Positions 18,230 through 26,783 of a DNA stretch of 64,000 nucleotides are shown one piece after another. The stretch is from Candidatus Methylacidithermus pantelleriae. GTDB lineage: Bacteria > Verrucomicrobiota > Verrucomicrobiia > Methylacidiphilales > Methylacidiphilaceae. The number at the start of each line of letters is the position of its first letter. Position 1 is the first letter of the stretch. The notes under the pieces are model-generated. The model saw only the letters and a program-made list of their open reading frames with translations, was not told the origin of the DNA and made no database searches. Position numbers and translations under genes: made by a program. Location: contig NZ_CAJNOB010000023.1 of NCBI RefSeq assembly GCF_905250085.1, forward strand, positions 62,001 to 126,000, given 5' to 3'.

Positions 18230-19357
18230 ATGAATGGTGGAAAGCGTTCTACCTTGTTTCTGACATTTTCTTTTCGGCCGGACAAAAGAGGGAATCCCAC
18301 GGGGAAGACTGTGGTGCATCCACGGGAAAGACCGAAAGAATATCGCCCGGGTGCCGGTTTTCCATCCTGGCAACTGGTTTTTCTTTTCGTTTTTTGCGTT
18401 TTCTTTCCGGTTCTTTGGGAAAGGAACCTCTTTGAAGCGTGGGCCGAAACGCCTAGAGAAAACCCAGCACCTTCTTCGGCACTAGCTCGTCTGCCTGGGG
18501 TTATGATCAATTTGTCAGACTTTGGTGCTACCGACATGGCCTATCTTTCGCTTCCCCTGCAGGTACCCAAGGGGGGAGTGATTTTGGTGCATGGCAAGTG
18601 GGGATTAGAGGAGGGGATGAAACAGTTTACCCACAGATTTGCCAAGGAGGGGTTTGTGGCGCTGGCAGTGGATCTCTTTAACGGGCAAACGGCAGACGAC
18701 CCCGAGATGGCCGAGGATCTGGTTCGGACTCTGCATCCCGAATCAGCCGAAACGACTCTCCAGGCGGCTGTGCGGTTTTTAAAGGAAAGCCCACGATTTC
18801 ATGTGGACCATGTCGGACTGGTGGGGTGGGGAAACGGGGCAACTGTCCTTTTGGAGGTTGCCTCGCGGTTAAAAGATGTGGACGCCCTTGTGGTCTTCTA
18901 TCCGGAGGGGATTTCAGGGCGAAAGTTTGAAGAGCCTGCGGCTCCCGTCTGCGGCATTTTTGGTTTGGAAGATTCCCTTTTCCCTCCCGAAACGGCACGG
19001 CAGTTCATGGGAAGTCTAGAGAAAGTCAATAAGGAGACGCGTGCCTACTTTTTCCCGGGGGCACATGATTTTGCCGACCCCAAAAGCGCACACTGGAGGC
19101 CAGGTGTAACGGAAAAAGCCTTGCAGACGACGTGGCGTTTTCTCGAGGACCAGTACTCTCGGCATAAGCGCAAAAGGAACGGCTTTTGGAAAGAACTTTT
19201 CGGTAGCCTCCCGGGCTTGGGCTTAACCAGGTTGTCGAGCTTGTCTCTCACAAACCGGTGGATCATGTTAGGCAAACGGACCTATGGACAGAGAGTTTGC
19301 GGGGCGGCTCTTGGGCTACGCGCGAGGCAGTCCCTCTTGGAACATGGCGCTGGATGA
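18230..19357 (+). CDS. dienelactone-hydrolase-like alpha/beta-hydrolase without the nucleophile
   Basis: 375 residues. After an odd basic N-terminus, one membrane or signal segment spans about 46-64 (PSWQLVFLFVFCVFFPVLW). The alpha/beta-hydrolase fold follows: GGVILVHGKWGLEEGMK, then FVALAVDLF and VGLVGWGNGATV, the Asp in GLEDSLFP (D248) and the His in PGAHDFAD (H279). These match the DLH family. However, the nucleophile elbow reads G-W-G-N-G, with Gly201 (codon GGA) where DLH has Cys and other hydrolases Ser. Asp and His are kept. It is either non-catalytic or uses another mechanism. The last 24 residues overlap the lipM-like gene in another frame. The start is uncertain. Confidence 0.7.
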   Translation: MNGGKRSTLFLTFSFRPDKRGNPTGKTVVHPRERPKEYRPGAGFPSWQLVFLFVFCVFFPVLWERNLFEAWAETPRENPAPSSALARLPGVMINLSDFGATDMAYLSLPLQVPKGGVILVHGKWGLEEGMKQFTHRFAKEGFVALAVDLFNGQTADDPEMAEDLVRTLHPESAETTLQAAVRFLKESPRFHVDHVGLVGWGNGATVLLEVASRLKDVDALVVFYPEGISGRKFEEPAAPVCGIFGLEDSLFPPETARQFMGSLEKVNKETRAYFFPGAHDFADPKSAHWRPGVTEKALQTTWRFLEDQYSRHKRKRNGFWKELFGSLPGLGLTRLSSLSLTNRWIMLGKRTYGQRVCGAALGLRARQSLLEHGAG

Positions 19358-19955
19358 GGTTCTCTTTGTGGGTGTGCGGCAACCGGTTCTCCGTTTTTAT
19401 GGCTGGGATCAGCCCTGCTGGACGATTGGGTATTCCCAGTCCTGGAAGGAGGTGCCGGAGGGAGCCTGCTTCATTCGGCGGATCACCGGTGGGGGAAGTG
19501 TCCTCCACGGCGAGGATCTTACCTATTCGCTCGTTGTTCCAAGGGAATGTGAGTTTGCTCGGCTTTCTCCGCGTGAGTCGTACCGGCGGATTCATGGAGC
19601 ACTTCGGGATGCATTGGGCAAGCTGGGGTTGTCCGCCGATTTGGCTCGAGAGATGGATGGGTGTGCGTCCCCTCGATGTTTTGACAGTGCCACTATCTTT
19701 GACGTGACCGTGAAGGGACGAAAGATCGCAGGGGGAGCTCAGAGAAGGTCAAAAAAAGGTTTGCTTCACCAGGGATCGATTCGATTGGACGCGATTTCTG
19801 ACTGGGAAGCGTTGGAAGCAGTTTTTGCCTCCTTTTTGGCCTTGGAGCTCAAGGTCCACTGGACCATGGATTCCCCTACCCAGCAGGAGGGTCAAGAAGC
19901 CCACATGTTGGAGCGCTTGCGGTACACGAGCCCCGCTTGGAACAAGCGGTGGTAA
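19284..19955 (+). CDS. lipoate/octanoate transferase of the LplA/LipM fold
   Basis: 223 residues, biotin/lipoate protein ligase family. Landmarks: SPSWNMALDE, RRITGGGSVLHGEDLTYSLV (substrate-binding loop), Cys in SPRCFDSATIFDV and the Lys loop GRKIAGGAQRR followed by LHQGSI. The Cys and loop pattern resembles octanoyl-ACP:protein transferase LipM of Bacillus more than ATP-dependent LplA, and the protein is too short to carry the LplA C-terminal adenylation accessory domain. I therefore favour transfer of octanoyl or lipoyl groups to lipoyl domains, but not with certainty. It overlaps the preceding gene by 74 bases in another frame. Confidence 0.75.
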   Translation: MDREFAGRLLGYARGSPSWNMALDEVLFVGVRQPVLRFYGWDQPCWTIGYSQSWKEVPEGACFIRRITGGGSVLHGEDLTYSLVVPRECEFARLSPRESYRRIHGALRDALGKLGLSADLAREMDGCASPRCFDSATIFDVTVKGRKIAGGAQRRSKKGLLHQGSIRLDAISDWEALEAVFASFLALELKVHWTMDSPTQQEGQEAHMLERLRYTSPAWNKRW

Positions 19956-20015
19956 CAAGGGAAAAGCTGCACCGGGGTTTTTGTTTCCGCCTCCTTCGCC
20001 TGCGCTTTGCTATCG

Positions 20016-20591
20016 ATGAAAGGTTTGGGTACTCTCGTCATCATCGTGGGAACGAACCGAGTAGGGGCAAGGAGCCGGCTGGTTGCCAGTCAAATTGCGG
20101 AGTTTTTTGTCCGGGAGCTCGAGGTAAGCGTCCAAGCGATGGATCTTGGCAAGCTGGATCCGGTGCTTTTTTCTCCGACCGCCTATCAAGTTCCTTCGCC
20201 CGTCGTGGTGGAGATGGAGAAAGAACTTGTACACTCTAGCGCAATGGTTGTGGTTTGTCCCGAATATAATGGGGGGATGCCCGGGATTGTAAAACTCTTC
20301 ATTGATCTTCTCCCTCATCCCGAGCTTTTCGATGGCAAACCCGTGTGGCTCGTAGGAGTCGCCAGCGGACGTTTTGGAGGAGTCCGGGCGCTTGCGCAGC
20401 TCGAACAAGTTTTGTCGAGTCTGGGAGCCTACGTGTTTCCCAAAAAATTGTTTTTTCCTGGAATCGCAGTTCTTCTTTCGAACCGTTCACGAGTGGAAGA
20501 CCCAAAGCTTTGCCAGTCGATGGCAGATCAGGCGCGCTTGTTTTGGAGTTTCGCCCAGCGAATGGGTTCCCCATCCCCAGCGCCGAGATAG
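20016..20591 (+). CDS. NAD(P)H-dependent FMN reductase family protein
   Basis: 191 residues from the ATG at 20016; an in-frame TTG at 20007 is also possible. Flavodoxin-like fold: LVIIVGTNRVGARSRLVA provides the phosphate-binding loop, and VVVCPEYNGGMPGIVKLFIDLL is the classic YNGS/YNGG flavin-contact motif of the FMN reductase/ArsH/WrbA-like group. WLVGVASGRFGGVRAL follows. The electron partner cannot be deduced. It lies 60 bases after the lipM-like gene on the same strand and probably closes that unit, as the next gene (glgA) faces the other way. Confidence 0.85.
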   Translation: MKGLGTLVIIVGTNRVGARSRLVASQIAEFFVRELEVSVQAMDLGKLDPVLFSPTAYQVPSPVVVEMEKELVHSSAMVVVCPEYNGGMPGIVKLFIDLLPHPELFDGKPVWLVGVASGRFGGVRALAQLEQVLSSLGAYVFPKKLFFPGIAVLLSNRSRVEDPKLCQSMADQARLFWSFAQRMGSPSPAPR

Positions 20592-20940
20592 CTTCGACGG
20601 GCAAAAAGCTTTTTTCGAACCCGCTTGCCTTAAGACCCAGGCCGGAGGTGCTCTACTGTGTCGGTGGCAGGCCACCGTCTACGGAAGGGTTGCGCAAGCC
20701 CGTACAAGCAAGACCGGTGCAAGCTTTTTGTAACCGATACGTTTTACGAAAACGACCAGGTTCATCGTGGTCTTTTTCTTTTCGACGTACCGGAAGGTGG
20801 AAGGCCGGCCAGAGGAGAGGCTCTGTTTTACCATGCTAGGGCCCGTGGCTCCTACCCCTGTTTTTCTCCACAAGGGCGCGCCAGAAACCTGGCCGCTGGA
20901 CGTCCGGTGCCGAAAGAGGGGAATTTTCCCAGTCTGGTCG
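20592..20940. other. convergent intergenic region, nothing recognised
   Basis: About 350 bases between the ends of the FMN reductase gene and glgA. Frames here give no family match. No stem followed by a T-run stood out by eye. Confidence 0.5.
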
Positions 20941-22359
20941 TCAGGGATCTTGGTAGATCGCTTCGTACTGGAGGGCTGCTTCGTCCCAAGAAAAAATCTT
21001 TCCCATGGCTCGTTTGCGGAGCCCAACAAGGGTAGACGGATCCTGGTAGACGCGCAGCGCCCTTTGGCAGGCTGACAAAAAAGCGGGCAGTTCATACGGG
21101 GAAAAGAGGAAACCGGTTCCTGTCTCAAACGGCTCGATTGCGTCCTGGATGGTGTCGGCCAATCCTCCAGTAGCATGAGCAATGGGGAGTGTTCCGTACC
21201 GAAGGGCGTACATCTGGGTAAGCCCACAAGGTTCAAACGCGGAGGGCATAAGAAGAAAATCGGCCCCTGCCAGGAATCGATGGGCCAGTCGTTCGGAGAA
21301 ACGAAACTGGAGATGGAGCCGGTCGGGGTTTTGGCGGCTGAGCTCTTCTAAGGCCTTCTCCCATTTGGGGGTTCCCGTCCCCAGCACGGCGATCTGGCTT
21401 CCCCAGCTTAGAAGATAGGGCGTCGCTTGCAAGAGAAGTTCCACGCCTTTCTGTTCCACTAGCCTGCCCAGGAAAAGAAAGAGCGGGTCCGTGTGGGAAG
21501 GAAAACCCAGTTCCCGGCAGAGCACCTCTTTGCAGATTTCCTTCCCCTTGAGGTGACCGGCGTCAAACGAAGCTGGGATCTTGCGATCGGTTGCTGGGTT
21601 CCATCTCCGGTAGTCGGCCCCGTTTAGGATCCCAACGAGTTTTTGCCTATGGGCTTGGAGAACCCCTTCTAAGCCGTGTCCTCCTCCCGGAGATTGAATT
21701 TCTTGCGCATGCCTTGGGCTAACCGTCGTCACCCGGTTCGAAAAAACGATTCCGGCCTTTAAACAATTGATCTGGCCGTAAAACTCGATCCCTTCGGGCG
21801 TGAAATATTCCCATGGGAGGTTGGTGAGTTCAAAATCGGCTGCCGGAAACTTCCCCTGATAAGCGATATTATGAATGGTAAATACTGTCTTTATTTGCGG
21901 GCATTCTCTTCTTGCGATTACTGCCGCCAGACCGGTATGCCAGTCATGGAGATGAAGGACGTCGGGGCGGGGAGAGAGCCGTTGGGCGATCTGTACCACG
22001 GCTTTGCTAAAGAAAAAAAACCGGCTGGCGTTATCCGCGTAATCCCTTCCAGGAGGTCCATAGAGATAGGATCGATCAAAAAATTCGTCCTTCTCAATCA
22101 GAAGCAAGGGAGGGCTATCAGAGGTTTGTCCCCGCCAGAGGTGAGCGACGTGCTTGGTCCGGCCGAGAACCACCTCCAGTTCAATCCCCATGGATTGCAG
22201 GCTGCGGAGTTTCCGGATAGCCCTCCGGTAAAAGGGGAGGCAGATTCGTACCTGGTGTCCTCGGGAGCCCAGCGCTGAGGGGAGAGAAGCGAGCACGTCG
22301 GCAAGCCCTCCCGTTTTCGCGTAGGGGGCAAGTTCGGTGGCTGCGAAAAGAATGACCAT
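20941..22359 (-). CDS. glgA: glycogen synthase (ADP-glucose type)
   Basis: 472 residues from the ATG at 22359, giving VILFAATELAPYAKTGGLADVL, the usual GT5 start with the KTGGL sugar-nucleotide loop. Other landmarks: DVLHLHDWHTGLA, FTIHNIAYQG, ILNGADYRRWNP, FLGRLVEQKGVELLL and the C-terminal SAFEPCGLTQMYALRYGTLPIAHATGGL. It extends alpha-1,4-glucan using ADP-glucose. A TTG at 22386 would add 9 residues and has a better ribosome site (AAAGGAAAAAGG), so the start may be there. No other glycogen gene is present in the window; storage glycogen is plausible. Confidence 0.93.
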   Translation of the reverse strand: MVILFAATELAPYAKTGGLADVLASLPSALGSRGHQVRICLPFYRRAIRKLRSLQSMGIELEVVLGRTKHVAHLWRGQTSDSPPLLLIEKDEFFDRSYLYGPPGRDYADNASRFFFFSKAVVQIAQRLSPRPDVLHLHDWHTGLAAVIARRECPQIKTVFTIHNIAYQGKFPAADFELTNLPWEYFTPEGIEFYGQINCLKAGIVFSNRVTTVSPRHAQEIQSPGGGHGLEGVLQAHRQKLVGILNGADYRRWNPATDRKIPASFDAGHLKGKEICKEVLCRELGFPSHTDPLFLFLGRLVEQKGVELLLQATPYLLSWGSQIAVLGTGTPKWEKALEELSRQNPDRLHLQFRFSERLAHRFLAGADFLLMPSAFEPCGLTQMYALRYGTLPIAHATGGLADTIQDAIEPFETGTGFLFSPYELPAFLSACQRALRVYQDPSTLVGLRKRAMGKIFSWDEAALQYEAIYQDP

Positions 22360-22504
22360 GGAGAAGGGATGGGTACAGGCAAGCAAGCCTTTTTCCTTTT
22401 TATGACAGCTTTGGGTAGCCGGCGCCAGTTTTCCTTTGGTTGTTCAACCAAGAAGGCGGGTCGCCGCCTTGTGGGGGAGTCTCTGCCACGATTCTGCGCC
22501 GGTA

Positions 22505-22533
22505 TTGACGGTTCCTCTCGCTGCGACTAGGTT
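22505..22533 (+). promoter_or_regulatory. possible sigma70-type promoter for phoH
   Basis: TTGACG at 22505-22510 and TAGGTT at 22528-22533 are spaced 17 bases apart, 18 bases before the phoH ATG. The -35 is good and the -10 poor. Low confidence. Confidence 0.3.
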
Positions 22534-22551
22534 TAGAGTGATTACGTTTCA

Positions 22552-23544
22552 ATGTCTCAGAACGGACTGACGACTTCCTCCCAAATCCTGGCCTTTGAAG
22601 ACGGCCGAGTTGTGCATTCTCTTTTGGCCAACGAGCCTAAGCACTTAAAGGTGATCGAGGAACGTTTTGGGGTTCGGGTCACGACCCGGGAAGGCTGGGT
22701 TCGGATCGACGGCCAGCAGGAGGGAGTGGAAAAGGTTCGACGGCTGTTCGAGGAACTGGCGACGGCCCGGGAACAGGGTCTAGTGATTCGGAAGGACGAA
22801 TTTCGTTACGCGGTGGATTCGGTGGACCGTCAGGGCGTTGCCAGGCTTACCGAGCTGTACGAAGCACGCCTATCGGTCTCGCCCAAAAAGTCGCCGATTA
22901 CTCCCAAAACGTCCCGCCAGAAGGAGTATGTAGAGGCACTCCAGCGCTATCCTTTGGTATTCGGCACCGGGCCCGCGGGGACGGGCAAGACGTACTTGGC
23001 CGTGGCTGTGGGCGTAGCCCTGTTACGCAAGGAGGAAGTAAAAAGGATCGTTCTTACCCGGCCTGCTGTCGAGGCGGGGGAGGAACTCGGTTTTCTTCCA
23101 GGGGACGTGACGGAAAAAGTGCTCCCCTATCTGCGGCCGCTCTATGACGCCCTAGGGGATATGCTAGATCCGGAGGAGCTGGAGAGGCTTTTTGATAGGG
23201 GGAGCATTGAAATTGCGCCTTTGGCATATATGCGTGGCCGAACACTTGCCCATAGCTTTGTCATTCTCGATGAGGCTCAAAATACGAGTCGAGAGCAAAT
23301 GCTTATGTTTTTGACGCGGCTTGGTCCTGGGTCTCGCTGCGTGGTTACGGGGGATCCGACTCAGATTGATCTTCCCAAGCCGAAAGATTCGGGTCTTCTT
23401 GAGGCTCTTCAGGCTCTGCGGGGGGTTCGAGACATCTATATCTGCCAGTTCGACGAGTCGGATGTGATCCGCGGCCCATTGGTTCAAGAGATTGTTCGGG
23501 CTTATTCGGTGTACCGCGGGACCAGGGATGCCGGGCAATTATGA
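22552..23544 (+). CDS. phoH: PhoH-like P-loop ATPase
   Basis: 330 residues. An N-terminal KH-like region (about 30-75) is followed by the PhoH ATPase: TSRQKEYVEAL, Walker A GPAGTGKTYLAV at about residues 142-153, LTRPAVEAGEELGFLPGD, Walker B VILDEAQNTSREQM, and TGDPTQIDLP. These are RNA-handling ATPases, often next to ybeY, as here. The stop overlaps the next gene as ATGA at 23541-23544. The operon phoH-pgpH-ybeY is widely conserved and linked to ribosome and RNA quality control and cyclic-di-AMP turnover. Confidence 0.93.
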   Translation: MSQNGLTTSSQILAFEDGRVVHSLLANEPKHLKVIEERFGVRVTTREGWVRIDGQQEGVEKVRRLFEELATAREQGLVIRKDEFRYAVDSVDRQGVARLTELYEARLSVSPKKSPITPKTSRQKEYVEALQRYPLVFGTGPAGTGKTYLAVAVGVALLRKEEVKRIVLTRPAVEAGEELGFLPGDVTEKVLPYLRPLYDALGDMLDPEELERLFDRGSIEIAPLAYMRGRTLAHSFVILDEAQNTSREQMLMFLTRLGPGSRCVVTGDPTQIDLPKPKDSGLLEALQALRGVRDIYICQFDESDVIRGPLVQEIVRAYSVYRGTRDAGQL

Positions 23545-25157
23545 CGCTATCAGAGCTCCGCTGGTTCCGGGGGCTTGAGCATTGGCGGCTGGTCCGCAAG
23601 GGGATGGCGTGCGGGCGGCTGCGGCGCACGGCACAACGGCCCGCATGGTTAGTGGGTTTGGACCGCAGCCTCTGGGTTCGGGTTCTTTTGTGCGCCGGTT
23701 TTACGGCAAGCGTTGTTGCTCTTAGCTTCTGGCGGCAGCAACACTCTACGGGGTGCCTCTGGCTTTTGGCTCTGCTTGTCGTTCTTAGTTCCCTTCTCCT
23801 TCTGTATTTAGAACTTCCCGAAGTTTTCCGCAGTAATTCCCAGCTGGGACTTGTGTGTGGTTCCATGCTGGTCAACGTCCTAATAAGCAAAGGGGTGTAT
23901 GTGTGGACGCTCCAGCACCAGCAGTGGGAACTGCGCGACATCTACTTTTACGTGCCGACTGCTTTTGCTCCTCTATTGGTGACGGTCTTGCTGGGTGTCC
24001 GGGCCGGTGTCTATACGGTCGTCGCGACCGCGTTGACGGCGGCACTTCTGGTCAACCAGAGCTTAATCCTGCTGGCACTGGATCTGGTGGCCGGGTGCAC
24101 AGGGGTGTATTGCACTCGAAATGCGCGCCGGAGGCGGGATCTCCTTTGGGCAGGTGTTGCCGTGGGGTTAGCCGGATCCATTGGGGGTGTCCTTTTTGGT
24201 TGGGCCAGTCGAACCTCTCAAGCGTATCTGTGGCAGGAGGCGTTGCTTTCGGTCCTTTCGGGAATCGCGACAAGCCTTCTCATCGGGACTTTTCTTCCCA
24301 TTTTCGAGGATCTTCTTGGGGCGCAAACGGCTCTTAGCTGGGTTGAGCTTGCCGATCTGAATCACCCCCTCCTTCGCCGGCTTATGATGGAAGCGCCGGG
24401 GACCTATCACCATAGTCTTATGGTAGCTAACCTGGCCGAGGCCGCAGCTGTGGCCGTCGGGGCTAACCCGACCCTATGCCGGGTAATGGCTTACTTCCAT
24501 GACGTGGGCAAGCTGACCAATCCTCATTATTTTGCCGAAAATATGGTTCCGGGGGCAAACCCGCACGACTCTCTATCTCCATCCATGAGCGCTCTCATCA
24601 TCATTTCTCACGTGAAGGAAGGGGTCGATTTGGCTCTTCAACATCGTCTTCCCAGGCCTATCATTGAAGCGATCCAGCAGCACCATGGCGATGGACTCGT
24701 CTATTACTTTTATCACCGGGCTAAGCGGATGAGCGAGGATGCCCAAGTCGGTCGCCAGCTTTTGGGGGTGCCCGGTTCGGATTCGGGGGTCCAGGAAGGA
24801 ACGTTCCGATATCCGGGCCCCAAGCCCCAAACCAAAGAGATTGGGATTCTCATGCTGGCCGATGCGGTGGAAAGTGCTTCCCGGTGCCTGGAAAAGCCAA
24901 CGCCCCAGCGCATCGAGGAACTGGTTGAGGAAATTGTTTGGCAGCGGATTTGGGATCGGCAGCTGGACGAGTGTGGGCTTTCGCTCAAAGAAATTTGGAA
25001 AGTTGCGGCTCGTTTAAGCTCCATGCTAAAGACAGCCATGCACAGTCGGTTGCAATACCCGAAACAGGAGATCCGCGATGGTGGAAGTGGTCAATCGGCA
25101 AAAAGAGGTTCCGGTAGCGATAGCCCCGCTGCAAGATCAACTAGTGCAAGCCGTTAA
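23541..25157 (+). CDS. 7TM-HD (PgpH-type) phosphodiesterase, short form
   Basis: 538 residues. Several hydrophobic segments fill about 48-245 (for example LLCAGFTASVVALSF, LALLVVLSSLLLLYL, LLVTVLLGVRAGVYTVVATALTAALL). A cytoplasmic HD domain follows from about 280: TYHHSLMVANLAE, FHDVGKLTNPHYFAEN, NPHDSLSPSMSALIIISHVKEG and IQQHHGDGLVYYFYHRA. These match the HD domain of PgpH, which hydrolyses c-di-AMP. The large extracytoplasmic 7TMR-HDED domain of full-length PgpH is absent, so the sensor part is reduced. The substrate is inferred from family. The 3' end overlaps ybeY by 80 bases. Confidence 0.88.
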   Translation: MTLSELRWFRGLEHWRLVRKGMACGRLRRTAQRPAWLVGLDRSLWVRVLLCAGFTASVVALSFWRQQHSTGCLWLLALLVVLSSLLLLYLELPEVFRSNSQLGLVCGSMLVNVLISKGVYVWTLQHQQWELRDIYFYVPTAFAPLLVTVLLGVRAGVYTVVATALTAALLVNQSLILLALDLVAGCTGVYCTRNARRRRDLLWAGVAVGLAGSIGGVLFGWASRTSQAYLWQEALLSVLSGIATSLLIGTFLPIFEDLLGAQTALSWVELADLNHPLLRRLMMEAPGTYHHSLMVANLAEAAAVAVGANPTLCRVMAYFHDVGKLTNPHYFAENMVPGANPHDSLSPSMSALIIISHVKEGVDLALQHRLPRPIIEAIQQHHGDGLVYYFYHRAKRMSEDAQVGRQLLGVPGSDSGVQEGTFRYPGPKPQTKEIGILMLADAVESASRCLEKPTPQRIEELVEEIVWQRIWDRQLDECGLSLKEIWKVAARLSSMLKTAMHSRLQYPKQEIRDGGSGQSAKRGSGSDSPAARSTSASR

Positions 25158-25503
25158 AATGGTTGCGACAAAAGGAAGACGGCTTCCGGAAAGAATCGAA
25201 ATTACGCTCGTTTCTGCCCGTGATATGAGCCAGATCCATTACCGGTACCATCAGGACTCGGAACCTACCGATGTTCTGACGTTTGACTACGGAGAAATTC
25301 TGGTGTGTCCAGCGGTGGCCAAGGAAGAGGCGCAAGCAAGAAACATTCCGTTGGCAGAGGAACTTTTGCGTTACTGCGTGCATGGGCTGCTTCATTTAGC
25401 CGGCTGGTCCGACAAGGGGGAGAAGGAACGGAGTGCCATGTGGTCTGAACAGGAACGGATCGTGCAGAGGCTTTTGCGTCCGAGCGATACCTCACCACGA
25501 TAA
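25078..25503 (+). CDS. ybeY: endoribonuclease YbeY (rRNA maturation factor)
   Basis: 141 residues. UPF0054 signatures: MSQIHYRYHQDSEPTDVLTF and the metal-site block CVHGLLHLAGWSDKGEKE. The first two His ligands of the HxxxH pair are present. The third ligand, usually His in GYDH, is Asp or Lys-type here (GWSDKG), a variant also known from Bacteroidetes-like YbeY. It acts in 16S rRNA 3'-end maturation and 70S quality control. Its ATG at 25078 lies 80 bases inside the upstream HD gene, suggesting tight coupling. Confidence 0.9.
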   Translation: MVEVVNRQKEVPVAIAPLQDQLVQAVKMVATKGRRLPERIEITLVSARDMSQIHYRYHQDSEPTDVLTFDYGEILVCPAVAKEEAQARNIPLAEELLRYCVHGLLHLAGWSDKGEKERSAMWSEQERIVQRLLRPSDTSPR

Positions 25504-25512
25504 AACAAAGCC

Positions 25513-26055
25513 TTGGGAAACGTGGAAACCGCAAGCGCGCAGGGTCTTCTGGTTCGCAGGTATTGCTATTCGGAAACGAGTCTCATTGTTCACTGGCTGA
25601 CCGAGGAACTGGGCTGGATTCGAACGCTAGCCAAAGGTGCTCGGCGCCCGAAAAATCCTTTCTGCCTCTCGTGGGACCCTTACCTTTTATGTGAGCTTGA
25701 GCTTGTTGTTCCTTCTCGTAGTGATCTTTTTATCATTAAAGAAGTCCAGCTTCTCTATGCGTTTGACAATCTCCGGAGAAACTGGGAGGTCTGGGCAACT
25801 GCTGAGTATTTGGTGGAACTTGTACTCGCCGCCATAGAATCCCAGACTCAAGTAGCGGACCTTTATCGCCTGGTAAGCCTAGCGCTGGGATATCTCGAAA
25901 AGCACCCGCCCAGTTGGATGCTTGTGGAACGTTACGAATATCGGGTTGCCCAACTCAGCGGAACGGGAAAGGATTTGGAAAGTGCCTTGGGATCGTCCTA
26001 TCCACGCATGCACCGGATGAGAGAACGCCTGCGGGAAATCCTTCCCCCGCCTTAG
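25513..26055 (+). CDS. recO: DNA repair protein RecO, short form
   Basis: 180 residues. The N-terminal OB fold is recognisable: ASAQGLLVRRYCYSETSLIVHWLTE, IRTLAKGARRPKNPF and later LLCELELVV. The C-terminal half is helical. RecO loads RecA with RecR during recombinational repair. At 180 residues it is clearly shorter than the usual 230-250, and the Cys-rich zinc site seen in many RecO proteins is missing. The start is TTG at 25513 (or GTG at 25522). It lies 10 bases after ybeY and closes the phoH-pgpH-ybeY-recO run. Confidence 0.75.
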   Translation: MGNVETASAQGLLVRRYCYSETSLIVHWLTEELGWIRTLAKGARRPKNPFCLSWDPYLLCELELVVPSRSDLFIIKEVQLLYAFDNLRRNWEVWATAEYLVELVLAAIESQTQVADLYRLVSLALGYLEKHPPSWMLVERYEYRVAQLSGTGKDLESALGSSYPRMHRMRERLREILPPP

Positions 26056-26783
26056 GAGCATCTTTCGGAACAAAGAACCTCGGGAAGACCGTTTTTCTCT
26101 TTCAGGGTAATCTTTTGTCTGTTCCTATTTTCTCCTTGCTTTGTGCCTTTTGAAAAAGCCTTTTTCTTCGGTCACGGAAAGCATTGTTTGTTAGAGTTCG
26201 TTTGGCTGCGGGCCCGTCCTCGCAAAGTCTTGTGACCGTGCCAACCGTTTTGTTCTCGTCCATGTCTAGTGTGCGCCATAAAGAGGGTGGATCGTCCAGT
26301 GAGGAGGAAGGGATCTTTACCTGGTAACGACTGGTCCAGTCGGAAACACCCGGAGCGGTTGCTGGTGGTCGAAGGCTTTTGACGAAAAGGCTCGGGGAAG
26401 CAGGCGAGTCGGCAAGCGGGGCCTAACGCAAGGAAACATTCTCTCTAAGCCCTGGAAACCGCCAATGCGAGCTTTTTCGCTAAAAAATCCGGCCGTTGTC
26501 ACCCGGTCGATAAAGCACCAACGGAACGGCAGGCTCGCCGCATCGCTTTGGTTAGCCATGGGGTGTTTTCGGTAAGTCTCGGAGAGGGGTAGTGGTCCTT
26601 CGCCATCACCGGCCCCGGGGAGTGGCGGATGGAAGTAGGAAGTCAGGAGGTGGTAGTGGTCGTTGAGTGAATGCGGCGTGAATCGGTGGATGGGAACCTA
26701 TTGGGACGACTTTACCTTCGGATGTAACCGTAGCAACCTATCCCAAGCGTGGGGAATGGTTTCGTTGCTCCTTTTTTGCCGGT
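26056..26783. other. intergenic, 0.7 kb, no recognisable gene
   Basis: Region between recO and the convergent acyl-ACP synthetase-like gene. The leftward frame 26317-26559 and short rightward frames have no family features. The early part is T-rich (TTTTTCTC, TTTTGAAAAAGCCTTTTTCTTC at about 26090-26170), including AAAAGCCTTTT-type short dyads, but I could not assign a clear terminator. Confidence 0.5.

Noticed and set aside
17590-18537. Leftward open frame of 315 residues
   Set aside because: Low-complexity sequence without family features, and it runs into the start of the DLH-like gene.
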